This document shows, in pieces, positions 5,752-12,293 of a DNA stretch of 12,293 nucleotides. The notes beneath the pieces were generated by a model, which saw only the letters and a list, made by a program, of their open reading frames with translations, did not search any database and had not been told where the DNA came from. The translations under genes were made by a program, and so were the position numbers. The DNA lies in the NCBI GenBank assembly GCA_020217035.1, contig JAIWOG010000138.1, forward strand, positions 1 to 12,293, written 5' to 3'. The first letter of the stretch is position 1. Each line of letters begins with the position of its first letter. This stretch comes from Magnetospirillum sp. (GTDB lineage Bacteria; Pseudomonadota; Alphaproteobacteria; Rhodospirillales; Magnetospirillaceae).

Positions 5752-7704
5752 CTATTCCCCCAAGCCCATCTGGATGTAGCCGGTGGGGCAGACATCGGCG
5801 CAGATGTGGCAGCCGATGCACTTGGAATAATCGGTCTGCACGTAGCGGCCGGTGGTGCGTTCGGACTTGGCCACCCGGCTGACCGCCGTCTGTGGGCAGA
5901 ACACCACGCAATTGTCGCATTCGAAGCACAGGCCGCAGGACATGCAGCGCTTGGCCTCGTCGATCGCCTGGCTTTCGTCCAGCTTCAGCAGGCGTTCGGT
6001 GAAGTTGCCGATCACTTCGTCGGCGCCGATGTGGATCTCGCTGCGGTGACGGCGCGGATTGTGGGGGAAATGTCCCAGGAACAGGTCCTCGTGGGTGATG
6101 ATCTCGTTGGCGCCGCGATCCTCGAAATTGTGCACGGCGAACTTGGCGCCGCTGGTGCCGCGGGTCGGCTGGCCGTCATATTCGGCCGGCGACAGGTTGG
6201 TCTCGCGCAGCTTGTTCAACAGTTTCCAATGCTGCACGTCCACCTTGGGGCGCTTGGACACTTCGCCGCTATCCAGGAACTCGGCGATGGAGGCCGCCGC
6301 CACCCGGCCGTGGCCGATGGCGGTGGTCAACAGATGCGGGCGGACCACGTCGCCGCCGACGAAATGCTTGGGCCGGCCGGGGATGCGCATGGTCTTGTCG
6401 GCGTTGATGAAGCCGTTGCCGTTATCCAGTTCGGGCAGACCTTCCAGGTCGCCCTTCTGGCCGATGGCGGCGACGATCAAGTCGGCCTCGATGACGAATT
6501 CGGTGCCGGCGATGGGTTCGGGGACCATGCCGTTCATGGTGCACTTGCACATTTTCAGGCCGGTGGCGCGGCCATCGGCGCCCTTCAAGACCTCCAGCGG
6601 CATGACGCCGCCCTTGATGTCGATGCCTTCGCGCTTGGCGTCGTCCACCTCGCGCTGGGCCGCCATCATCTTTTCCACCGGGAACAGGCTGGTCAGGGTG
6701 GTCTCGCAGCCTTCGCGCTTGGCGGCGCTCGCCACGTCGTGAGCGGCTTCGCCGAAGATCACGTGCTCGATACGATCCTGGGCCGACACTTCCTTGATAT
6801 GGCCCAGACGGCGGGCGACGGAGGCCACGTCGATGGAGGTGTCGCCACCGCCGACGACGATGATGCGGCCGGTGACCGCCTGCAGCCGGCCTTCGTTGAA
6901 GGCTTTCAGGAAGGCGATGCCCGACACGCAGTTTGAGGTGCCTTCCCAGCCGGGAACCGGCAGGCCGCGGCCCTTGTGGGTGCCCACCCCCCAGAAGATG
7001 GCGTCGAAATCGGCTTCCAACTGGGCGATGGTGACGTCGCGGCCGACACGGGAATTGGTCTTGACGGTGACGCCCAGGTCGATGATGCGCTTGATTTCCG
7101 CGTCCAGCACGTCACGCGGCACGCGATAGCCGGGAATGCCGTAGCGCATGAAGCCGCCCAACTCGGCATTGGCTTCGAACAGGGTCACGGCGATGCCGCG
7201 ACGGCGCAGTTGGAAGGCGGCCGACAATCCGGCCGGGCCGCCGCCGATGACGGCGACATGCTTGCCGGTCTCGGTCACGGCGGTGGGAAAGGCGGCGTTG
7301 TTCTCGATGGCCCAGTCGCCGACGAAATGTTCGACGGAATTGATGCCGACGTGTTCTTCCACCATGTTGCGGTTGCAGCCCTGCTCGCACGGCGCCGGGC
7401 AGACGCGGCCCATGATCGAGGGGAACGGGTTGGCGTCGGTCATCCGGGCGAAGGCGTATTGCTGCCAAGTGGTGTCGGCGGGCGGCTTTTCCATGCCGCG
7501 CGTGATGTCCAGCCAGCCGCGGATGTCGTGGCCCGACGGGCACGAGCCGGAACAGGGCGGCGTGCGCAGCACGTAGGTGGGGCACTTATGCGACCAGCCC
7601 GCCTGGAAGATGGCGTCGGTCCACTGCGGATAATCGGTGGCGCCATCCTTGTAGCGGCGGAAATTCTTGCCCTCGGTGATCGCCTTGGCGGTGGTCTTGG
7701 CCAT
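5752..7704 (-). CDS. dsrL: DsrL, iron-sulfur flavoprotein NAD(P)H oxidoreductase partner of rDsrAB
   Basis: This 650-residue cytoplasmic protein is related to the small subunit of glutamate synthase (GltD-like). An N-terminal cysteine region includes CPTYVLRTPPCSGSCPSG (41-58) and CPAPCEQGC (102-110), typical of the linked [4Fe-4S] module. An FAD-binding Rossmann motif, IGGGPAGLSAA, lies at 153-163, and a second nucleotide-binding motif, VVGGGDTSID, at 283-292 should bind NAD(P)H. The C-terminus carries two ferredoxin-type clusters, starting at C587 (CMSCGLCFEC) and C629 (CIGCHICADVCP). In sulfur oxidizers DsrL takes electrons released by rDsrAB during sulfur oxidation and reduces NAD(P)+. 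Its presence, with dsrEFH, argues that this system works oxidatively. The ATG at 7704 has a strong GGGAGAGGG-type ribosome-binding site. The 41-bp gap from dsrK contains a short tandem repeat. Confidence 0.94.
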   Translation of the reverse strand: MAKTTAKAITEGKNFRRYKDGATDYPQWTDAIFQAGWSHKCPTYVLRTPPCSGSCPSGHDIRGWLDITRGMEKPPADTTWQQYAFARMTDANPFPSIMGRVCPAPCEQGCNRNMVEEHVGINSVEHFVGDWAIENNAAFPTAVTETGKHVAVIGGGPAGLSAAFQLRRRGIAVTLFEANAELGGFMRYGIPGYRVPRDVLDAEIKRIIDLGVTVKTNSRVGRDVTIAQLEADFDAIFWGVGTHKGRGLPVPGWEGTSNCVSGIAFLKAFNEGRLQAVTGRIIVVGGGDTSIDVASVARRLGHIKEVSAQDRIEHVIFGEAAHDVASAAKREGCETTLTSLFPVEKMMAAQREVDDAKREGIDIKGGVMPLEVLKGADGRATGLKMCKCTMNGMVPEPIAGTEFVIEADLIVAAIGQKGDLEGLPELDNGNGFINADKTMRIPGRPKHFVGGDVVRPHLLTTAIGHGRVAAASIAEFLDSGEVSKRPKVDVQHWKLLNKLRETNLSPAEYDGQPTRGTSGAKFAVHNFEDRGANEIITHEDLFLGHFPHNPRRHRSEIHIGADEVIGNFTERLLKLDESQAIDEAKRCMSCGLCFECDNCVVFCPQTAVSRVAKSERTTGRYVQTDYSKCIGCHICADVCPTGYIQMGLGE

Positions 7705-7733
7705 GAAACCCTCTCCCTGAAACTGAATGTTTC

Positions 7734-7754
7734 TTCAGTCGTTTTTCAGTCGTT
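7734..7754. repeat. 11-bp-period tandem repeat over the dsrK stop codon
   Basis: The 10-mer TTCAGTCGTT occurs at 7734-7743 and again at 7745-7754, an 11-bp period. On the coding strand it repeats the last codons and stop of dsrK (AACGACTGA), so a second, out-of-frame copy of the tail lies directly after the real stop. The likely origin is a small tandem duplication by slippage. It has no evident function beyond lengthening the dsrK-dsrL gap. Confidence 0.6.
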
Positions 7755-9260
7755 ATTGCCGAGAACGATGGCGTTGCTCACCAATTGGTGAACAGAGACG
7801 ATCATTTCCCGGTCGAACCCGTAAGTGGGCAGCACCTTGGTGAACTGCGCCTTGCAGATGGCGCAGATGGCGGCCATGTGGGTGACGCCTTCGCGCTTGA
7901 CCACGTCGTTCAACGCTTCCATGCGCGGCTGCGACCCCTTGATGCGCACATCCATCAACTCGTCGGTCAGCAGGCCGCCGCCGCCGCCGCAACAGAACGT
8001 CTTTTCGCCGATGGTGTCGGGGTGCATGTCGACGAATTTCGGCACGCACGCCTTGATCACCTCGCGCGGGATGACGAACTGGCCGCCGGCGGAATCGCCC
8101 ATGCGGCTGGCGCGGGCCACGTTGCACGAATCGTGGAAGGTCAGCACCATGCCGTCATTGCCGGACTTGTCCAGCCGGATGCCGCCGCGCTTGATCAGGT
8201 CATGGGTGAATTCCAGGATATGCTGCGGCCGGGGGTAGCGCGGATCCAGGAAGTCCATGGGGCCGATCAAGGTGTTCAGGAACGAATAGGCGACGCGCCA
8301 GGCATGGCCGCATTCGCCGAAGACGATGCGTTTGACGCCCAGTTCCAAGGCCGCCTCGCGGATGCGCATGGCGATCTTCTGCATCTGGTCGTAGGAGCCG
8401 ATGAACATGGCGAAGTTGGCGGCTTCGGTGGCCTTGGTGGAAATGGTCCACGAGGTGCCGGCGGCGTGGAACACCTTGGCGTACCCCATCAGACCCAGGA
8501 CATGCGGCTCGGCGAAGAAGTCGGCGGACGGCGTCACCAGCAGGATTTCTGCGCCTTCCTCGTCCACCGGCATGCGGATGTCCAGGCCGGTCTCGTCCTT
8601 CAGGTCTTCTTCCAGACCTTCCAAATTGTCGATCAAGGCCGGGCCGGGCAGGCCCAGATTGTTGCCGATCTTGTGGACCTTGCCGATGATCTCGTTGGCG
8701 TATTTATGGCCCTGGCCGATATTGTCCATGATATCGCGGGCCGCCATGGACACTTCGGCGGTGTCGATGCCGTAAGGGCAGAACACCGAGCAGCGGCGGC
8801 ATTGCGAACATTGATGGAAGTAGTTGAACCATTCGTCCAACACCTCCTTGGTGAACTCGCGGGCGCCCACCAGCTTGCCCATGCCCATAGCACCCAGGGC
8901 CTTGCCAGCGGGGGTGAAATAGCGGCGGTAAACCGATCGGAACAGATCCTGGCGCGCCACCGGCATGTTCTTGGGGTCGCCGGTGCCCAGGAAGTAATGG
9001 CATTTGTCGGTGCAGGCGCCGCACTTGACGCAGATGTCCATGAACACCCGCAGGCTTTTGTACTTGCCCAGCAACTCGCCCATGCGGGCGATGCCCTTTT
9101 CCTGCCAATCGGGGACCAATTCGCCGGGGAAGCCCAGGGGCTCGTTGTGGGCGGGTGCGGCCACATAGGGCTTGGACTGTTCCATGGCGCCCGGTTGCAG
9201 GCGGGGGATGGTCCGTTCGGCGGGGTCGCCCATGGCGGGAATCTTGGTGTCGGCGGCCAT
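7746..9260 (-). CDS. dsrK: DsrK, HdrD-like catalytic iron-sulfur subunit of DsrMKJOP
   Basis: This 504-residue cytoplasmic subunit is homologous to heterodisulfide reductase HdrD. Two ferredoxin-type [4Fe-4S] sites lie near the N-terminus: C77/C80/C83/C87 and C151/C154/C157/C161. The C-terminal half has the CCG-domain cysteines expected to hold the catalytic noncubane cluster: GECGHAW, FHDSCN, FCCGGGGG and a final CAIC. It is thought to act on the disulfide or trisulfide of DsrC and to exchange electrons with the cytochrome b subunit DsrM. No membrane helices are present. The ATG at 9260 lies 3 nt beyond the dsrM stop with AGAGGAAC upstream as ribosome-binding site. An N-terminal extension of about 65 residues before the first cluster is rich in proline and alanine. 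The last codons and the stop are duplicated by an 11-bp tandem repeat. Confidence 0.94.
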   Translation of the reverse strand: MAADTKIPAMGDPAERTIPRLQPGAMEQSKPYVAAPAHNEPLGFPGELVPDWQEKGIARMGELLGKYKSLRVFMDICVKCGACTDKCHYFLGTGDPKNMPVARQDLFRSVYRRYFTPAGKALGAMGMGKLVGAREFTKEVLDEWFNYFHQCSQCRRCSVFCPYGIDTAEVSMAARDIMDNIGQGHKYANEIIGKVHKIGNNLGLPGPALIDNLEGLEEDLKDETGLDIRMPVDEEGAEILLVTPSADFFAEPHVLGLMGYAKVFHAAGTSWTISTKATEAANFAMFIGSYDQMQKIAMRIREAALELGVKRIVFGECGHAWRVAYSFLNTLIGPMDFLDPRYPRPQHILEFTHDLIKRGGIRLDKSGNDGMVLTFHDSCNVARASRMGDSAGGQFVIPREVIKACVPKFVDMHPDTIGEKTFCCGGGGGLLTDELMDVRIKGSQPRMEALNDVVKREGVTHMAAICAICKAQFTKVLPTYGFDREMIVSVHQLVSNAIVLGNND

Positions 9261-9263
9261 GGG

Positions 9264-10007
9264 TCAGTTCCTCTCGCGTTCCAATTGGGCGGCCCAGGGC
9301 GCCAGATGGCGGCGCTCGCGCGGGTCGTCGGCCTGGTTGCGGGTGGGGCTGAAGAACACGCCAGGCGCATGCAACAGCTTGGAAAACGGGAAAACCAGCA
9401 TCAGCAGGGCCACCAGGAACAGGTGCACGGCCAACAGGGGATCGGCAGGAAGCGCCCGGATGTCGAAGACCATCAGCCCCAGGAAAAAGCTTTTGACGGC
9501 GACGATGTCGGTATGCGCCACCATCTTCATCATCATGCCGCTGACACCGATGGCCAGCAGCAGCGCCAGCATCAGGTAATCGGACGGGCCGCTGATATAG
9601 GCGATGCGTTGGACGACGACGCGGCGGACCAGCAGCGCCGCCAGGCCGGCCAGCATGGCCAAGCCGCCATAGATTCCGAAGGGTTGCAGCCAGACGATGA
9701 GCGACCAGACCGGGGGCGCCCACACCGGTTCCAGGAAATAGCGCAGATGGCGGACCAGCACCAAGGCCAAGCCCAAGTGGAAGACCATGGCGAAAAGCCA
9801 CAACGGCTTGTTGGCCTTCCACAGGCTTTCGAACAGCGTGACCTCGCGTCCCACCCTGAACGCCGCGCCGGCGGGCGTCAGCGGCGCCGGCGTGGTGGGG
9901 ATCTTCAGCGGCGCGGGGGTGCGGGCGTATTGGGCCACCTTCAGGCCCACACCCACCACCAGCACGGCGAACGCCGCATAGAACAGAATGGCGAAAAAGG
10001 TCGTCAC
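9264..10007 (-). CDS. dsrM: DsrM, NarI-like membrane cytochrome b of DsrMKJOP
   Basis: This 247-residue membrane protein is related to the cytochrome b subunit NarI of nitrate reductase. About five hydrophobic helices are visible, including residues 5-24, the segment LWLFAMVFHLGLALVLVRHL and the segment VHLFLVALLMLVFPFSKLLH. These last two hold paired histidines suited to binding b-type hemes. With DsrK it should connect the DsrC disulfide or trisulfide to the menaquinone or ubiquinone pool. The start is GTG at 10007, preceded by GAGGA at 4 nt spacing; the ATG at 10012 is out of frame. It is the first gene after a 126-bp gap with a strong hairpin, so its mRNA level may differ from that of dsrC. 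The stop lies 3 nt before the dsrK start. Confidence 0.92.
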   Translation of the reverse strand: MTTFFAILFYAAFAVLVVGVGLKVAQYARTPAPLKIPTTPAPLTPAGAAFRVGREVTLFESLWKANKPLWLFAMVFHLGLALVLVRHLRYFLEPVWAPPVWSLIVWLQPFGIYGGLAMLAGLAALLVRRVVVQRIAYISGPSDYLMLALLLAIGVSGMMMKMVAHTDIVAVKSFFLGLMVFDIRALPADPLLAVHLFLVALLMLVFPFSKLLHAPGVFFSPTRNQADDPRERRHLAPWAAQLERERN

Positions 10008-10090
10008 GTCATCCTCGGGTCTGCCGTCGGGACAAGTCCACCCGTTTGCCCGCGATCAACGGGCAGCCTGGTGTGTCACGGTTCTTGTTT

Positions 10091-10121
10091 CCGTCATGCC
10101 CGACTAGGCCGGGCATGACGG
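10091..10121. repeat. Perfect hairpin between dsrC and dsrM
   Basis: The arms CCGTCATGCCCG (10091-10102) and CGGGCATGACGG (10110-10121) are perfect inverted copies of 12 bp with a 7-nt loop. In the direction of dsr transcription the stem is followed by AAACAAG, with no uridine tract. It is therefore more like a REP-type dispersed palindrome or an mRNA-stabilising stem than a normal terminator. It begins 12 bp beyond the dsrC stop, where it could protect the upstream mRNA or attenuate read-through. A second weaker stem, TGCCCG/CGGGCA, lies at 10047-10065. Confidence 0.75.
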
Positions 10122-10133
10122 GAAAAGAGGGGC

Positions 10134-10466
10134 TTAGACGCAGCCGGTCGGCTTGGGCAGGCCGGCGATCTTGCACGCCTGCTTGCCAGGGCCATAGGGG
10201 AACAACTCGTAGAGGTACTTGTTGTTGCCCTTTTCCGGACCCATCTTCTTGGCGATGGCCTTGGTCAGAACGCGCACGGCCGGGGCGATCTGGTATTCGG
10301 CGTAATATTCGCGCAGGAAGTTGATGACTTCCCAATGTTCGGGGGACATGTCGATGCCCTCGTCCTTGGCGATCAGGCCGGCCAGGTCTTCGTTCCAGTC
10401 GTTGATGTTGACCAGGAAGCCCTCTTCGTCCGCCTCGACGGTCTTGCCGTTGGTTTCATAAGCCAT
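10134..10466 (-). CDS. dsrC: DsrC, sulfur-carrier protein
   Basis: This 110-residue cytoplasmic protein carries the sulfur substrate of the pathway. The mobile C-terminal arm is intact: C98 and C109 are separated by ten residues in CKIAGLPKPTGCV, with the penultimate cysteine expected at the end of a functional DsrC. The rest (HWEVINFLREYY, APAVRVLTKAI) fits the DsrC/TusE fold. Persulfide would arrive from DsrEFH, and the sulfur is oxidized at rDsrAB, with DsrC released as a trisulfide or disulfide that DsrMKJOP processes. The start at 10466 has GAGGGAG about 9 nt upstream. It follows dsrH by 25 bp in the same operon and is followed by a strong hairpin. Having both cysteines distinguishes it from TusE and regulatory homologues that lack one. 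Confidence 0.97.
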   Translation of the reverse strand: MAYETNGKTVEADEEGFLVNINDWNEDLAGLIAKDEGIDMSPEHWEVINFLREYYAEYQIAPAVRVLTKAIAKKMGPEKGNNKYLYELFPYGPGKQACKIAGLPKPTGCV

Positions 10467-10491
10467 CTGTTTTCACTCCCTCTTCTTGTTA

Positions 10492-10800
10492 TCAAAGCCA
10501 AGCCTGGACGGTGGAATTCTCCGCCGCCAGGTCGACGAAGCCGTCGTAATCGACCACCCCGATGCCGGCGACCACGCCGGCGGCATCCAGGCCCCGCGCC
10601 TTCAAATCGGGACCCAGGACGAAAAGCTTAACCGAATTGGCGGCATCCGCCAGCTTCGGCGCCATGGCGGTGCCGGCCATGGCGGCGACCACCGCGTCTT
10701 CCATCAGCAGCACGCTGTCGCCTTCCAAGGCGTGGTCCAGGCAGGATTGCAGGCTGGACCGCTCGAACGGCGACTTGTTGACGGTGTGCAAGGTGCTCAT
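10492..10800 (-). CDS. dsrH: DsrH, sulfur-relay subunit of DsrEFH
   Basis: This 102-residue protein of the TusB/DsrH family forms the E2F2H2 hexamer with DsrE and DsrF. Sequence ends in the typical DYDGFVDLAAE and VQAWL. The ATG at 10800 (MSTLHTVNKSPFE) is chosen over the one at 10806 because AAGGGAG at 10816-10810 lies 9 nt from the first and only 3 nt from the second. It also places C20 at the number of the conserved DsrH cysteine of Allochromatium vinosum. The gap to dsrF is short and the reading frame is clean. It does not bind sulfur alone in the known systems; DsrE is the sulfur-accepting subunit. Confidence 0.93.
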   Translation of the reverse strand: MSTLHTVNKSPFERSSLQSCLDHALEGDSVLLMEDAVVAAMAGTAMAPKLADAANSVKLFVLGPDLKARGLDAAGVVAGIGVVDYDGFVDLAAENSTVQAWL

Positions 10801-10814
10801 GTCCATCTTCTCCC

Positions 10815-11198
10815 TTACGCCGTCATCACCACGTCCATCTCGCCCATCAGCTTGGCCATGTCGGCGCGGCTGATGACCTCGACGTCGACCAGCAGGTCGT
10901 CTTCGGTAAGGCCCCGTTCCTCCAGGCTTTCGCGCTCGACGAACAGTTTTTCGATGTCGTAGCCCTCCAGCGCCCGGTAGGTGGGCGAGAAGTTCTTCAT
11001 GCCCAGATCCTTGGTGTCCTGGCCCTTCTTGATCTGGAAGACGCCGTCATCCAGGAAGGCCACGTGGACGTCCTGGTCGAAAGCCGCCGAAATCAGCACC
11101 ATTTCCAGCACTTCCAGGGCATAGACGGTCCCATAGGGGGCCTTGCGGTTGACGAACATGAACTTCTTGACGATGCCGCCTTCGTATTCTTCTTCCAT
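10815..11198 (-). CDS. dsrF: DsrF, sulfur-relay subunit of DsrEFH
   Basis: This 127-residue DsrE/F-fold protein is the TusC-like subunit of the DsrEFH sulfurtransferase complex. Family signatures include KKFMFVNRKAPYGT near the N-terminus, AAFDQDVHVAFLDDGV, and GMKNFSPTYRAL. No cysteine occurs in the protein, which fits a mainly structural role in the hexamer. The start at 11198 gives an N-terminal MEEEYEGG leader of about ten residues before the conserved strand. Its ribosome-binding site is weak (GGGGGAT), and it begins 12 bp after the dsrE stop. It lies between dsrE and dsrH in the standard oxidizer order. Confidence 0.93.
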   Translation of the reverse strand: MEEEYEGGIVKKFMFVNRKAPYGTVYALEVLEMVLISAAFDQDVHVAFLDDGVFQIKKGQDTKDLGMKNFSPTYRALEGYDIEKLFVERESLEERGLTEDDLLVDVEVISRADMAKLMGEMDVVMTA

Positions 11199-11210
11199 CT
11201 TAATCCCCCA

Positions 11211-11570
11211 TCAATCGCCGAAGGTGACCAGGCGGTCGGACTGGATGCCGGCTTCGATCAGCTGGCCCAAGCCCGAGATGCGGAAACCCGGGGCCAGGCT
11301 GTCCTCGACGATGCCGCGGCGCATGCCGGCGGCGACGCAGACCACCAGGTCGACCTTGTGGTCCTCGGCCAGCTTCTGCCAGTTCTTGACCACGTTGCGG
11401 TCGTCCGATGGCGGGTCCGAATGCTTGGTCGCGTTCAGCACGCCGTCGTAATAGAAGAACACGCGGTAAATCTGGTGCCCCTTGTCGATGGCCGCCTTGG
11501 CGAAGCGATAGGCGGAATCCGATGCCTGGTGGTTATAGGGACCTTCGTTGACCAGAATGCCGAACTTCAT
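11211..11570 (-). CDS. dsrE: DsrE, sulfur-binding subunit of DsrEFH
   Basis: This 119-residue TusD-like protein is the sulfur-accepting subunit of the DsrEFH complex, which receives sulfane sulfur and passes it to DsrC. C78 in DLVVCVAAGMRRGIVE is at the same number as the active-site cysteine known from Allochromatium vinosum DsrE. The rest (KFGILVNEGPYNHQASDSA, VFFYYDGV) fits the DsrE/F fold. The start at 11570 has GGGGGAAGG just upstream and lies 12 bp after dsrB. Presence of DsrEFH is characteristic of sulfur oxidizers and is generally absent from sulfate reducers. The protein has no signal peptide and should be cytoplasmic. Confidence 0.95.
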   Translation of the reverse strand: MKFGILVNEGPYNHQASDSAYRFAKAAIDKGHQIYRVFFYYDGVLNATKHSDPPSDDRNVVKNWQKLAEDHKVDLVVCVAAGMRRGIVEDSLAPGFRISGLGQLIEAGIQSDRLVTFGD

Positions 11571-11582
11571 GCGCCTTCCCCC

Positions 11583-12293
11583 TTAGAAGTGCAGATGGGC
11601 GGACTGGTTCAGGTTGGCACGGCCACCCCGCCAATTGTCCACGTGGTACTTGGTGAAGGGCAGCTCGGTCAGTTCGAAGAAGCGCGGCCAACCGATGCGT
11701 TCGATCCATTCGCCCATGCGTTCCCAAGCCCGGGCGTCGGCCTTGTAGGCGCCCAGGATCTTGCGCACCACTTCGGCGGCTTCCGGCCAACGCGGCGCGT
11801 TGTTGGGGATGCCGGCGGCCACCAGCTTGTGGAACATGGGCTTGGAACGGGTGGACGAATGCTTGCCGCCGACCCAGATGGCGATCTTGGAATTGACCGG
11901 GTCGTTGATCTGCATGGGCGGGCAGGGCGGATAGCAGGCGCCGCAGCACACGCACTTCTTTTCGTCCACTTCCAGGGACGGCTTGCCGTTGACCAGGGCG
12001 GGGCGGATGGCGGCCACCGGGCAACGGGCGATGACGGCGGGGCGTTCGCAGACGCCGGCCACCAGCTCGTGGTTGATCACCGGCGGCTTGGTGTGCTGGA
12101 CGTTGATGGCGATGTCACCTTGGCCGCCGCAATTGATCTGGCAGCAGCTGGTGGTGATCTTGACGCGGTTGGGCATCTCCTCGTTCTTGAACTCGTCCAC
12201 CAGCTGGTCCATCAGCGCCTTGACCACGCCCGAGGCGTCGGTGCCGGGGATGTCGCAGTGCAGCCAGCCCTGGGTGTGGCTGATGAAGCCCAC
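11583..12293 (-). CDS. dsrB: DsrB, beta subunit of reverse dissimilatory sulfite reductase (partial)
   Basis: Only the C-terminal 236 residues are present; the N-terminus lies beyond the right edge. The in-frame GTG at the edge is an internal valine. DsrB with DsrA forms the siroheme enzyme that oxidizes DsrC-bound sulfur to sulfite. Visible residue C13 and the CCQINC group C50/C51/C55 have the spacing 37-1-4 expected of siroheme-[4Fe-4S] ligands in DsrB. A ferredoxin-type insert is present as CVCCGACYPPCP. The C-terminus (YHVDNWRGGRANLNQSAHLHF) is typical. The upstream gene dsrA should lie outside the window. Type (oxidative) is inferred from operon content; a phylogeny of the full gene would confirm. 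Confidence 0.95.
   Translation of the reverse strand: MGFISHTQGWLHCDIPGTDASGVVKALMDQLVDEFKNEEMPNRVKITTSCCQINCGGQGDIAINVQHTKPPVINHELVAGVCERPAVIARCPVAAIRPALVNGKPSLEVDEKKCVCCGACYPPCPPMQINDPVNSKIAIWVGGKHSSTRSKPMFHKLVAAGIPNNAPRWPEAAEVVRKILGAYKADARAWERMGEWIERIGWPRFFELTELPFTKYHVDNWRGGRANLNQSAHLHF

Noticed and set aside
7785..10118. 777-codon plus-strand open frame opposite dsrK and dsrM
   Set aside because: Its translation is repetitive in G, A, H, Q, V and D with no domain. It mirrors codon bias of the real genes on the other strand, which have complete motifs.
10091..10121. dsrC-dsrM hairpin as a standard intrinsic terminator
   Set aside because: The stem is strong but followed by AAACAAG on the dsr strand and GAAAAG on the other, so no T-run supports termination.
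10801..10806. First ATG of dsrH at 10806
   Set aside because: The Shine-Dalgarno is only 3 nt away, and the second ATG restores the C20 numbering.
1..12293. tRNA, rRNA, CRISPR array or insertion sequence
   Set aside because: No cloverleaf-like, repeat-spacer or transposase sequence was seen on either strand.

Overview
The window is about 12.3 kb of GC-rich DNA in which every supported gene reads on the minus strand. Right to left, about 8.9 kb of it is most of a dsr (reverse dissimilatory sulfite reductase) operon: the end of dsrB, then dsrE, dsrF, dsrH, dsrC, dsrM, dsrK, dsrL, dsrJ, dsrO and dsrP. The presence of dsrEFH and dsrL marks the sulfur-oxidizing form of the pathway, not the sulfate-reducing one. 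GC content, protein character and the gene set suggest an alphaproteobacterium, possibly a Magnetospirillum-like member of the Rhodospirillales. That assignment is inference from recall and was not searched.

Region 11583-12293 holds the C-terminal two thirds of DsrB (siroheme/[4Fe-4S] cysteines plus a ferredoxin domain). Region 10134-11570 holds the sulfur-relay proteins DsrE, DsrF and DsrH and the carrier DsrC, with all diagnostic cysteines present. A 126-bp gap with a perfect 12-bp-stem hairpin separates dsrC from the membrane-complex genes. Region 3402-10007 encodes DsrM, DsrK, DsrL, DsrJ, DsrO and DsrP, packed with gaps of 2-41 bp or a 4-bp overlap. Together these describe a route in which sulfane sulfur passes through DsrEFH to DsrC and is oxidized by rDsrAB with DsrL as the NAD(P)H-linked partner. 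The DsrMKJOP complex handles the DsrC disulfide/trisulfide and the quinone pool.

Downstream of dsrP no further dsr gene is present (no dsrN, R or S in the window). Instead there is a PleD-like REC-REC-GGDEF diguanylate cyclase (2064-3311), then an unrecognised 388-aa protein (774-1940) behind an AT-rich intergenic stretch with a palindrome and a promoter-like site.

The left end (1 to about 770) is distinctly AT-rich. It carries a gene of unknown function with its own good promoter-like sequence. The reading frame is broken by a -1 shift at a run of seven A's (258-264): the N-terminal part is 247-708 and the apparent continuation is 5-268. This is the most unusual item in the window. It may be a slippage-dependent gene, a recent pseudogene or a homopolymer sequencing error. 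No RNA genes, insertion sequences, CRISPR arrays or attachment sites were recognised.
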